From an uncultured Eubacteriales bacterium (GTDB lineage Bacteria > Bacillota > Clostridia > UMGS1883 > UMGS1540), in NCBI GenBank assembly GCA_900552775.1, contig USAP01000019.1, forward strand, positions 1 through 15,619: DNA of 15,619 nucleotides, written 5' to 3'. Both the position numbers and the translations under genes were made by a program. The notes beneath the pieces were generated by a model that searched no databases, was not told the DNA's origin, and was given only the letters and a program-made list of their open reading frames with translations. This document shows positions 5,972 to 14,200 of the stretch, in pieces (the first letter of the stretch is position 1; every line of letters begins with the position of its first letter).

Positions 5972-8900
5972 ATGTCTAAAAAAAGAATACTGTCATTTAT
6001 ATTAACAATGGCAACGCTATGCACACTGATACCGGGTAACATTGCTCTCGCAGACGATACTTCGGATAAAAAAAGCCGCAGTCTGTATATTCACGCACAG
6101 GGCGAAAACCCGACAGCTACCGTAACGGGAAGTACGATTTATACAGATGAAAATGCTGATGTTTACTTTGCCGTAGACAACCCTAACAAGGGACTGTATG
6201 AAGACGGCGAGCATAAAGAGCCGCAGTATGATATGAACGGTTACAGTGTGACAATTTATTACGATCCAGCATATTTGGCTTTGGCAGACGGTGTTGACTC
6301 CCAAAGCCCCATTGACTGTACCGTTCCCGACAAAAGTATTTCAGCCGGAGATACGGGTGAATACGGATATTATAAAATTCGGCACGGCAGCGAACAAAAC
6401 ATAAGTATAGACGGCAAAAACTATAACTCGGCATATATCACCGTACTTTTCAGCGGTAAATATCTTCCGCAGAAAGCGGATGATGCTCTTTGGTACAACC
6501 TCTGCAAGCTTCCGCTTAAACCGAAAAAAGCGGGAAGCACAAGGGTGCTTTTCGACACCGAGGGCAGAAGCAATTATTATGACGAAAAAACAGGTCAGTA
6601 CTGCGAGGGGCTTGAGCTTTTCGCAAAGGACGAAAGCGGCGAACTTGAAAATCAGACCTTTAGCTGTAATCCGATAAACGGCGGTGTTTACAATATCACA
6701 ATCAAGGACAGAACAAGACCGGGTGTGCCGACGGCAACTCCCGAAAGCGGAAGCTATACCGAAACACAGTATGTTCGGCTCTCCGCCGAAAGCGGCTGTG
6801 AGATATACTATTCGACAGACGGAGGAAACAATTATCAGCTTTATGACGATGCCCACCCCATCGAGGTTGTTACCACAACCACAATCACCTGTTATGCAAA
6901 ACGCATAACCGATAAAAAGGAAAGCTCGGCAATAAGCTATACATACAGAATTATTCCGAAAATGCCTGTTCTTTTTGTAGGCGATAATACAAAGACAAAA
7001 ATACCGAATATTTACAGTGAACACAGTGCGTTCAAAGTTTATGTGTCGGACAAAGACATTTTTGATGATATTGAGGACACAAACACGATATACTATACAT
7101 TTTCGGATATATCTGCCGAAAATATAACCTCCTCCGACGACCCCGAAAGCGGCTGGACGGTAATTCAAAAGCAGAGTCCGTACATAGATATTGACAAAAA
7201 GCGGACTGTGCGACTTGTGACGGTGAACTCATCGGGCGAAATATCTGATGTTTCGGAATATCATCTCGGTGTAAAGCCTGCAAAGGTAACAGCAGACAAG
7301 CCATCGGGAGATTATGCAAAGCCGATAAGCGTAACGCTTGAAACCGAAACAAGAAATGCCGCTATATATTACACCACAGACGGCAGCGACCCTATCGCAT
7401 ACGGAACGGAGTATATTGCACCTGTTCCGATTGCAAGAGATACAACGCTTCGTGCCGTAGCACTTTATGACGGACTTTGGAGCGAAATTTCATCATATTA
7501 CTATGTTTTCACAGGTTATGATGATTATTATATAGACGCATTTTACCCGTCGGGCGTGTATGACGGCGAGGTGAATGTAACACTTACGGCAAACAACCCC
7601 GATATTTCTATCGAGTACAGTACAGACGGCGGAAACACTTGGAAGGAATATAACAAAACGCTGACCTTCGGCGAGGACACGGAGCTTTATGTCCGTGCCG
7701 TTGACAAGGACGGAACCCCTCACGAAAAACAACAGCCGCCTTTCACCTACACGATAAGACCTCAGCCGCCGAAATTCGTGCCGGAAAGCACACAATTTAC
7801 ACAGCCTACCGAAATATCTGTTTTCTGCCCCGACAGCAACGATGAAACCAAAGACTGTTATGAGCTTTATTACACTACGGACGGCAGCGACCCTCTTACA
7901 AGCGGTACAAGAAATAAGGCGGAGAACGAATACAGTACGGCGTTAATCACTATTTCCGATTACACAGTTGTAAAGGCTGTTGTCATAAAGGACGGAAAAA
8001 CGGCATCACGCACAGTTACACAGACATATGATATTGTAAATAAAAAGCCGGCAAGACCGCTTACCACCCTTTCTCCGGGCAGCTATACAAGAAAAATCGG
8101 TGATGATGTCGGATTTTCAACGAAGTTTATGCCTGTGGCGAACGGAACGGAAATTTACTACACCATAAGCTATGACGGCGGTTTTATGCCCGACCCAACA
8201 CCAAACGGAACAGATACAATAAAATATTCGGACGGTGCAGACATAGAAATCAAGGGACATACGATAATAAAAGCGGTTGCGGTAAATATATTCGATGCGA
8301 AAAGCGACATAGGCATATTTGAGTATATCGTAACCCCCGAAGCCCCGAAAGCGGCGCCGTCGGCAACGGTAAGCGGAGATCTCCCTGTTGTTCCGATAAC
8401 GGCAGTTAAGGGCAGCACCGTGAAATATGAAATAAACGGCTTTACAAATGAATTTGTATACGTTGACGGAAAGTTTTATCTTGACACAAAAACAGGAAAC
8501 GCATATAAAGACGAAAATTGCACCGAACCTCTCGGAACGCAAAACACAGGCACGTTAGCCGCCCCTGCCGTATTGAATATCAAAGCGGAGCTTGACGGAA
8601 TGGAAAGTCTTGAAAATCGCTATACATATAATGTGAGTGATGGGGATATTTTAGCAGCTCCGTATGCTGACAAGGAAACGGGCGAATATGAGGAAATAAA
8701 GGCAGACGAAGAAAACAATCTTTTGCATATTCGTTTGTATTCGCTCAACAGCGGTGATACAATTCAGTATTCAACAGACAACGGAGCAACTTGGAACAAT
8801 TACTCCGATACGGTTGAAATCAAAAATGATACAGTGCTTCAGATACGAAGCGAAAAAAACGGCAATTACAGCAAAATTGTAAGCTATGTATATAACTTTG

Positions 8901-10531
8901 TGCCGCTGGCACCGATTATCACTCTCCCATCGGGACGATACTTAAAGAGCGAGAATAAGTTTACAACAATAAGCCTTGACGAGCGTGTGCCTACCGATAA
9001 GGATTATACAATTTGGTATCGTGAAAACGGCGGAAAACAAGATGTTATTTATACTAACGGAAAAAGATATATCGACCACACAATGTCCTTTAAGGCGTAT
9101 GTGAAGAACAACGAAACGGGCAGAGTAAGCAAGAACACAATAAACTATTACATCATCGAACCGGAGGGAGCCGTAACCGGCAGAGTTTATATCGGCACTC
9201 CGTATGATGTCAGCCGAATAAGTGCAGATATTCTCGATACGGGAGAATATGCAAAGGGTATCAAACTGAAAACATACAGCTCTGATACCGTTATACACTA
9301 TTACTACTCCTACACACAGGAGGGCTTGCAAGGCAGCGTTCAATCTCCCGATGATATGGTTTATGACAATATGCCGATAATGGTAAACAAAGCAATGACG
9401 GGGATTACCATAACAGCGTGGCTGACCGACAAAAACGGAACGGAAATCACAGGCAGCAAGGAAACCTTTGTAATCGAATTTGTGCATCTTAAAGTGCCGC
9501 AGACCTCTCTTGGCAGTGATAAGACAGAGTACACAAGCGGAACAAAATATACGATAATAAACGACTATCCGGCGGATAATAACATACTCCTCTACTACAC
9601 CACAGACGGAACCGAGCCGCAGACGAGCGACACAAGAAAGCAATATGCGGGTGAGGAACTCAGCATAACAGGTGCGGTGACGGTGAAAGCGGTATATTTC
9701 AGTGCCTGCGGAAAATGCGTAAAGTGCAAGGACGATAAAAAAGCCGAATGCTTAAACGGTGTTTACGGCAAAGTCGGCACATACAGATACACTGTTCCGA
9801 CTATTATTCACACAGGCGGTGGCGGTGGCGGCGGTGGTCGCACAATCGACAAGACAAGAAAATACACAAAGGATATTTTCGGAAACGAACACCCCACGCA
9901 TATAGGCTACATCAACGGCTATCCGGACGGAAGCGTTCAGCCGAACGGAAATATAACAAGAGAGGAAATAACCTCTATCCTCTACCGTATCGTAAATCAC
10001 GACTACGAAAAGCCGTTTATTCCGACAGGCGATGCTTTCCCGGATGTTGCGGAAAATCGTTGGTCGGCACACGATATTGAATATATGTCGGACAAGGGAA
10101 TTATTCACGGATACCCCGATAAAGAATTTAAGCCTGCAAATAATCTAACAAGAGCCGAATTTGCTGCTTTAATCAGCCGATTTGCAAAGCTTGAAAAGAC
10201 GGACGCAGAAAACCCATTCCCTGATGTTGATTCATCACATTGGGCATATGATGATATATTAAAGCTGAGTGCGTCGGGACTTATGCAGGGATATGAGGAC
10301 GGAACCTATCGCCCCGAAGATATGATAACCCGTGCGGAGGTTATGACGGTTATCAATAAAATCTTAGGCAGAAACCCGTCGGAAAGCTATGTTAAGTCGC
10401 TTGATTACAACCCGTTTACCGACCTTGTGAAAGATAAGTGGTACTACACCGCTGTTCTTGAAGCAACGGTCACTCACAATTATTATTTGGATGATAGCGG
10501 ACTTGAAATCAAATGGGAGGACTGTAAGTAA
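5972..10531 (+). CDS. Giant SLH-anchored surface protein with an array of chitobiase-C-terminal-like modules
   Basis: 1519 residues. A signal peptide ends near IALA (residue 28). Residues about 35-245 form a cohesin-like beta domain (VYFAVDNPNKG, SVTIYYDPAYLAL). From about 249 to 1275 run some eleven modules of 75-110 residues that begin near 249, 328, 435, 520, 598, 691, 788, 890, 977, 1063 and 1170. The best match the chitobiase/beta-hexosaminidase C-terminal (CHB_HEX_C) pattern, with cores IYYSTDGGN, IYYTTDGSDP, IEYSTDGGNTW, LYYTTDGSDP, IQYSTDNGATW and LYYTTDGTEP. No catalytic domain is visible, so an adhesin or spacer role is likely. The last module carries a Cys cluster (C1246, C1249, C1252, C1260). 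A glycine linker (about 1280-1290) leads to SLH repeats at about 1303-1340 (N-terminal half missing), 1354-1403 and 1414-1464, with motifs ITREE, LTRAE and ITRAE, then a half repeat (1480-1512). This permuted ending occurs in other clostridial surface proteins. Two small genes follow. Confidence 0.94.
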   Translation: MSKKRILSFILTMATLCTLIPGNIALADDTSDKKSRSLYIHAQGENPTATVTGSTIYTDENADVYFAVDNPNKGLYEDGEHKEPQYDMNGYSVTIYYDPAYLALADGVDSQSPIDCTVPDKSISAGDTGEYGYYKIRHGSEQNISIDGKNYNSAYITVLFSGKYLPQKADDALWYNLCKLPLKPKKAGSTRVLFDTEGRSNYYDEKTGQYCEGLELFAKDESGELENQTFSCNPINGGVYNITIKDRTRPGVPTATPESGSYTETQYVRLSAESGCEIYYSTDGGNNYQLYDDAHPIEVVTTTTITCYAKRITDKKESSAISYTYRIIPKMPVLFVGDNTKTKIPNIYSEHSAFKVYVSDKDIFDDIEDTNTIYYTFSDISAENITSSDDPESGWTVIQKQSPYIDIDKKRTVRLVTVNSSGEISDVSEYHLGVKPAKVTADKPSGDYAKPISVTLETETRNAAIYYTTDGSDPIAYGTEYIAPVPIARDTTLRAVALYDGLWSEISSYYYVFTGYDDYYIDAFYPSGVYDGEVNVTLTANNPDISIEYSTDGGNTWKEYNKTLTFGEDTELYVRAVDKDGTPHEKQQPPFTYTIRPQPPKFVPESTQFTQPTEISVFCPDSNDETKDCYELYYTTDGSDPLTSGTRNKAENEYSTALITISDYTVVKAVVIKDGKTASRTVTQTYDIVNKKPARPLTTLSPGSYTRKIGDDVGFSTKFMPVANGTEIYYTISYDGGFMPDPTPNGTDTIKYSDGADIEIKGHTIIKAVAVNIFDAKSDIGIFEYIVTPEAPKAAPSATVSGDLPVVPITAVKGSTVKYEINGFTNEFVYVDGKFYLDTKTGNAYKDENCTEPLGTQNTGTLAAPAVLNIKAELDGMESLENRYTYNVSDGDILAAPYADKETGEYEEIKADEENNLLHIRLYSLNSGDTIQYSTDNGATWNNYSDTVEIKNDTVLQIRSEKNGNYSKIVSYVYNFVPLAPIITLPSGRYLKSENKFTTISLDERVPTDKDYTIWYRENGGKQDVIYTNGKRYIDHTMSFKAYVKNNETGRVSKNTINYYIIEPEGAVTGRVYIGTPYDVSRISADILDTGEYAKGIKLKTYSSDTVIHYYYSYTQEGLQGSVQSPDDMVYDNMPIMVNKAMTGITITAWLTDKNGTEITGSKETFVIEFVHLKVPQTSLGSDKTEYTSGTKYTIINDYPADNNILLYYTTDGTEPQTSDTRKQYAGEELSITGAVTVKAVYFSACGKCVKCKDDKKAECLNGVYGKVGTYRYTVPTIIHTGGGGGGGGRTIDKTRKYTKDIFGNEHPTHIGYINGYPDGSVQPNGNITREEITSILYRIVNHDYEKPFIPTGDAFPDVAENRWSAHDIEYMSDKGIIHGYPDKEFKPANNLTRAEFAALISRFAKLEKTDAENPFPDVDSSHWAYDDILKLSASGLMQGYEDGTYRPEDMITRAEVMTVINKILGRNPSESYVKSLDYNPFTDLVKDKWYYTAVLEATVTHNYYLDDSGLEIKWEDCK
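9814..9840 (+). repeat. GGT/GGC tract encoding a glycine linker before the SLH region
   Basis: Eight consecutive glycine codons separate the module array from the wall-binding region. The other SLH protein has a poly-glycine linker at the same position in its domain order. Confidence 0.75.
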
Positions 10532-10546
10532 AAACATCATATGTTG

Positions 10547-10568
10547 TCGGGAGCAGCAATGCTCCCGA
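10547..10568 (+). repeat. 9-bp hairpin with GCAA tetraloop between the SLH gene and the small genes
   Basis: TCGGGAGCA (10547-10555), loop GCAA, TGCTCCCGA (10560-10568). It is a perfect GC-rich stem closed by a GNRA tetraloop, 15 bases after the stop. There is no T-tract after it, so it more likely stabilises the 3' end of the SLH message or tunes expression of the small genes than ends transcription. Confidence 0.7.
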
Positions 10569-10596
10569 TGCTTTGGTGAAGGGAGCTGAAACTAAA

Positions 10597-10701
10597 ATGA
10601 AAGAAATATTGATATTTTTAGGCGGTGCAATGTTCGGCGGACTTGTAACCTTTATTGCATTTTGCCTAATATGCGCAGGACGAATGAATAAAGAAAAATA
10701 A
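10597..10701 (+). CDS. DUF3789-like small membrane protein
   Basis: 34 residues: MKEILIFLGGAMFGG, a hydrophobic stretch continuing through FIAFCLICAGR, and a short charged tail MNKEK. A GGGAG ribosome binding site lies 11 bases upstream. One transmembrane helix fills most of the protein. The GAMFGG segment and the Cys-containing end of the helix resemble DUF3789 peptides, short clostridial proteins of unknown function that are often met on mobile elements; this family call is from memory of the pattern. It lies between the giant SLH gene and a small Cys-rich gene, and no terminator separates them, so it is probably in their transcript. The function is unknown. Confidence 0.65.
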   Translation: MKEILIFLGGAMFGGLVTFIAFCLICAGRMNKEK

Positions 10702-10719
10702 CGGGAGTGATAGAAAAAT

Positions 10720-10938
10720 ATGTTCAGACGAAAGCTATGCCCGCATTGCAAGACGGGAAAACGCACATACGAGCTTGACAGCAAATCTCCGGAGTGTCCG
10801 TATTTGGGCTGCCATAACGGAAAGAAATGCGCTATGTATGTGCCGCTTGAAAAGGAGGAGAAAAACGGCTTTTTAAGGCGTTTGTTCAGAAAGGGTAGTT
10901 GTGTACCCCCCCCCGAAAATTTGAGCCTTATACGCTGA
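10720..10938 (+). CDS. Small Cys-rich, zinc-ribbon-like protein of unknown function
   Basis: 72 residues with no signal peptide or membrane segment. The N-terminal part holds C7-P-H-C10, C26-x4-C31 and C37 (spacing CxxC-x15-C-x4-C-x5-C, with H9 and H32 nearby), which suggests a metal-binding knuckle. The middle is basic (FLRRLFRKG). The C-terminal tail is encoded across nine consecutive C bases (10906-10914), so its last eight or so residues depend on the length of that tract. A GGGAG ribosome binding site lies 12 bases upstream, and the gene follows the DUF3789-like gene by 18 bases. A strong terminator begins five bases after the stop, so it is the last gene of this transcript. I do not recognise a family. 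Confidence 0.72.
   Translation: MFRRKLCPHCKTGKRTYELDSKSPECPYLGCHNGKKCAMYVPLEKEEKNGFLRRLFRKGSCVPPPENLSLIR
10906..10914 (+). repeat. Nine-C homopolymer inside the small Cys-rich gene
   Basis: An uninterrupted run of nine C near the 3' end of the coding sequence. With nine C the tail reads VPPPENLSLIR. One C fewer ends at VPPPKI. One more reads VPPPRKFEPYTLI. All three frames stop soon, so slippage would change only the tail. Confidence 0.85.
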
Positions 10939-10942
10939 TTTG

Positions 10943-10982
10943 AAGCCTGTTGCAATGGTATTGTTTTGCAATGGGCTTTTAT
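10943..10982 (+). terminator. Intrinsic terminator after the SLH/small-gene transcript
   Basis: AAGCCTGTTGCAA (10943-10955) pairs with TTGCAATGGGCTT (10966-10978) as a continuous 13-bp stem with two G-U pairs and a 10-base loop. The tail TTTTAT overlaps the end of the stem. It starts five bases after the TGA at 10936-10938. Confidence 0.85.
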
Positions 10983-11058
10983 AAAAATCACAAGATATTC
11001 AAGCTAACGAGAATTGTATGTAAAAGTTGTGCAAACTGATGAAAAATGACCTTTTATA

Positions 11059-11087
11059 TTGAAATTTTCTTAAAAATGTGGTAAAAT
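11059..11087 (+). promoter_or_regulatory. Near-consensus sigma-A-type promoter
   Basis: TTGAAA (11059-11064), exactly 17 bases of spacer, then TAAAAT (11082-11087) preceded by TGG, an extended -10. The surrounding sequence is AT-rich and an upstream terminator isolates it. Transcription would start near 11094 and run toward the metallopeptidase gene, leaving a leader of about 190 bases. Confidence 0.8.
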
Positions 11088-11158
11088 ATCATTAAATAAG
11101 ATACATAGATGGGAGTAATAAATATAGACGGTTACAGTTAAATACGGAGGACAGCAAT

Positions 11159-11251
11159 ATGATAGAACCAGTTTTTTACGGCAAAGGGATATGTAGTGTT
11201 TTTACACAGCGTATTTCTTTGCCTTTTTTGTTACAAATTAAAAAGACATAA
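11159..11251 (+). CDS. Candidate 30-codon leader ORF upstream of the metallopeptidase gene
   Basis: The start ATG at 11159 is preceded at 8 bases by CGGAGG (11145-11150), a better ribosome binding site than that of the large gene downstream. It would encode 30 residues beginning MIEPVFYGKGICSVF and ending LLQIKKT, with TAA at 11249-11251. It has no signal peptide and no recognisable family. Most of its codons (about 8-24) lie inside a terminator hairpin. Translation of this ORF would therefore place ribosomes on the hairpin and could let polymerase read through. It could also be a small protein of its own, or a chance ORF. Confidence 0.5.
   Translation: MIEPVFYGKGICSVFTQRISLPFLLQIKKT
11180..11229 (+). 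terminator. Terminator or attenuator hairpin in the metallopeptidase leader
   Basis: The left arm 11180-11199 (starts GGCAAAGGGATATG) pairs with the right arm 11204-11223 (ends TATTTCTTTGCC) around a TTTT loop. Nineteen of twenty positions pair (four of them G-U), with one A/A mismatch. Six T follow at once (11224-11229). It lies about 85 bases after the predicted transcription start and 51 bases before the metallopeptidase start, so it would stop most transcripts unless it is overridden. Confidence 0.75.
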
Positions 11252-11265
11252 TTATGAACACTGAG

Positions 11266-11272
11266 AAGGGAG
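11266..11272 (+). promoter_or_regulatory. Ribosome binding site that sets the start at 11281
   Basis: AAGGGAG with an 8-base spacer to ATG 11281. An in-frame ATG at 11254 would add MNTEKGENF before the signal peptide. That start has no ribosome binding site but lies two bases after the leader ORF stop, so re-initiation there is conceivable. Confidence 0.7.
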
Positions 11273-11280
11273 AGAATTTT

Positions 11281-14200
11281 ATGCACAGATTTAATAAAGT
11301 TATATCATATTTTCTGACCGTATGTATTCTGTCGGCAAGCCTTATATCCGGCAATATGCTATCGGTATATGCTGAAAGTTCAGCTACGGAAACTGTATCG
11401 GAAATTGAAGAAACATCTAAACTCAAAGACGAATTAGCAAGCGACACAGACAACTCGGAGCTTGATGTAAAGGTCATACATCAAATAAACGACGAGCAAG
11501 ATACCGTTTTTGAGGGCAAGCTGAAAGATTACGATAACGGCAGATGGGTAAATATGGACTTTTCCGATATTAACTTTTTCGTTATATTCGACTGGGACAG
11601 TATTGAAAACGAATCAACATACATTATACCTAAGTCAAACGATACGGAAATTGTAAGTGATACGGATATACCCCAACCGTCTGATGAAAGCATTAACGAA
11701 GTCTTATCAAGCGGAGCTGCTTTGACATCGCAAAACAGCAACATACATTGTGATGTCAATTTGATGTATGACGGAGCGTATTCCGAAAAAGTCATAATTC
11801 GGAACAAGGAGCTTACCGTTCCGGTTAAAATCACAAACAACGGCAGCACAGATAAAAATGTTGTCTGTTATATAGCGGAATATGATGAAAACGGAGTGCT
11901 GCGAAACACAATAGCCGGTTCAACCGTTACAGTTGCAAAAAACAAATCTGTTGCAACACAAGTAACAAAGGTGTTTTCACAAAACACAAAGACAGTTAAG
12001 ATTTTTGTGTGGGATTCAGAAACATTGCAGCCGATTACGGGAGCAATAAGCCTTGACGAAACTGAACAGGACTATTACGCAAATACAGCAGCCGAGGCAC
12101 AGGAATATGATATTTCTTATCAGATAAAAGGAAAAATCAATACTGCAAGTGATGTTGATTATATAAAGTTTGTGCCGAAAACAACCGGCGAATATACTTT
12201 TAACTGTATCAGCACAACCAATGCGGTAACAGCTTTGTATGGTTCAAATCAAAACATATTAAAATCGGCAACGTCAAGCTATAAATGTTCGCTTACGGCA
12301 GGACAAGCATATTATTTGAAAACAACAGGTAATATCGGAGGTTATGTTTTAAGCGTTCAATATAATGTGCCGAGCGAAGCGGACAGCTTTGATGTATATA
12401 AATTTGATGTCGATACGAACATATACAAAAAATCAATAAAGGACACTTGCGATAGTTTGTATTATTCCAACAAGGGCTTGGCAAAGCAGATGTATGACGA
12501 ATATGAGGATATATTGGGCAATGAAGCGAAGTTACATAGATTACCCGACTTCCTTTCGGATCATCCGAAAGATTTGAGCAACTTTGATGATTTGCTTAAC
12601 AGGTATTACGGAACAAAATATGAGGACTTTGCGGCGGTCAGACAAAAATATATTGACCTTATAGACAGATATGCGGAGCTTGCAAACAGTGCATCGAGCA
12701 ATACATCCTCTGCTGTATCTTCCGAAATTGCGGAGGATATTAGCAAAGACACTGTGGACGCAACTCAAAATGAAACAACCGATAGCGAAATTATACCCGA
12801 CAACGAGCCGCATCCGATTATAGGAAAATATACACCGCAAGTAAAATATCGTGAAAATATCGAAATCGGCGATATTCGTCCGGGCGAGGAAACACAAGCA
12901 ACAAAGGCAACACCGTCGCTTACAGTAACAAGTAAAACAACCACTTCAATTACATATAATGCAACATTTCCATATTCAAGTGCAGAAGGCAACGCAATAT
13001 ATCTTGTTGATTTTAATAAAGCGGATGGATTAACCGCAGAATATAACGCATATGGATCGAATGCTATATATAGGTCAAGCGGAGAATATACCATAAGCGG
13101 ATTACAACCCGGTGGAATATATATACTTGAAATGCTTTGGTCAACAGATGGTGGAAATAGTTACGGTGGAGAAAATAGCATTGATCGTTTTGTTCAATTA
13201 CCTAATAACGCATCAGAAACATACAAGACATACTATGGCGGCAGGGTTGCGGCAAGGATTGAAACGGCAGATCGAGCTTTAGCCTCTGATTCAGCTATTA
13301 ACGCTTGGGTCAATAATATGGACAAAGCATATAATGCGTATAAAGATTTAACCGGTTATACTCCGTATAGATCAAGAAAAATTGAAATGTGTTCCACAAG
13401 AGATAATCTAAATGATATTATGGGAATTAAGGACGGAAAAAACTATTGGACTGTCATTTTCGGATATTATTCTTGGGGTTCAACGGCATTTCAGCACGCA
13501 AGAGCGTTTTATCAAGGACATTTGCGGCGACTGTCAAAAGGTGATTGGGGAGATACTCCAATGCACGAATTAAGTCACGTTTTTGATAATGATAAATGGA
13601 ACTTTGATGCGGAAACTTTAGCACAACTGAAATTATATTATGTAATTTCAACGCTCAATGCAAAAGTCTATCGCCCTGACAGGTATGATAACGATAGTAA
13701 GGGTTGGTACACCGGCGATAACTATTACACGCTGCTGAGAAGTGACAGATATTTAGATAGTTATGATGAGTCGTTCGGAAACGGAACATATGCGTCAGAG
13801 GGCTTTGCTTCAATTTTGATAGATATACAAAAAAAGATTGGTTGGGATGCCTTTAAGAAAACATTTAGGTATTTCAACAGTTTATCAAAATATCTGAGTG
13901 ACGGCGAAAAACTAAAACTCTTTCTGACAAAACTCAAAGATTACTCCGGCAAAGATGTATTGGGATATATCAGCAGTCGAGATACACGAATTATAGAATC
14001 GCAATTCGGTATAGATTTGGAGTATGTAGAGCCGGAATATCCGAAAGTGTCCGGCGGCAGCGGCGGTGGCGGTCGTTCTGAAATAAATGTAGATAAGGGC
14101 AATTATTCTGTATTTCAATTTATGCCGACAACATCGGGAAACTATTATATCTATACATCGCCGTATGCAGGCAGCGGCGTAAGCAATGACACATACATTG

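Noticed and set aside
6341..7168. Minus-strand open frame of 275 codons opposite the giant SLH gene
   Set aside because: Shadow frame: rich in Cys, Ile and Tyr with no domain pattern, while the plus strand encodes clear repeated modules.
8942..9643. Minus-strand open frame of 233 codons
   Set aside because: Same reason: it is antisense to CHB_HEX_C-type modules and has no start signal.
11109..11141. Ten-codon ORF (start MGVINIDGYS) early in the metallopeptidase leader
   Set aside because: No ribosome binding site at a suitable distance and too short to judge; the 30-codon ORF after it is much better supported.
10983..11280. Known riboswitch class in the metallopeptidase leader
   Set aside because: I compared it by eye with cyclic di-GMP, cobalamin, SAM and guanidine aptamer cores and saw no match; a covariance-model search would settle it.
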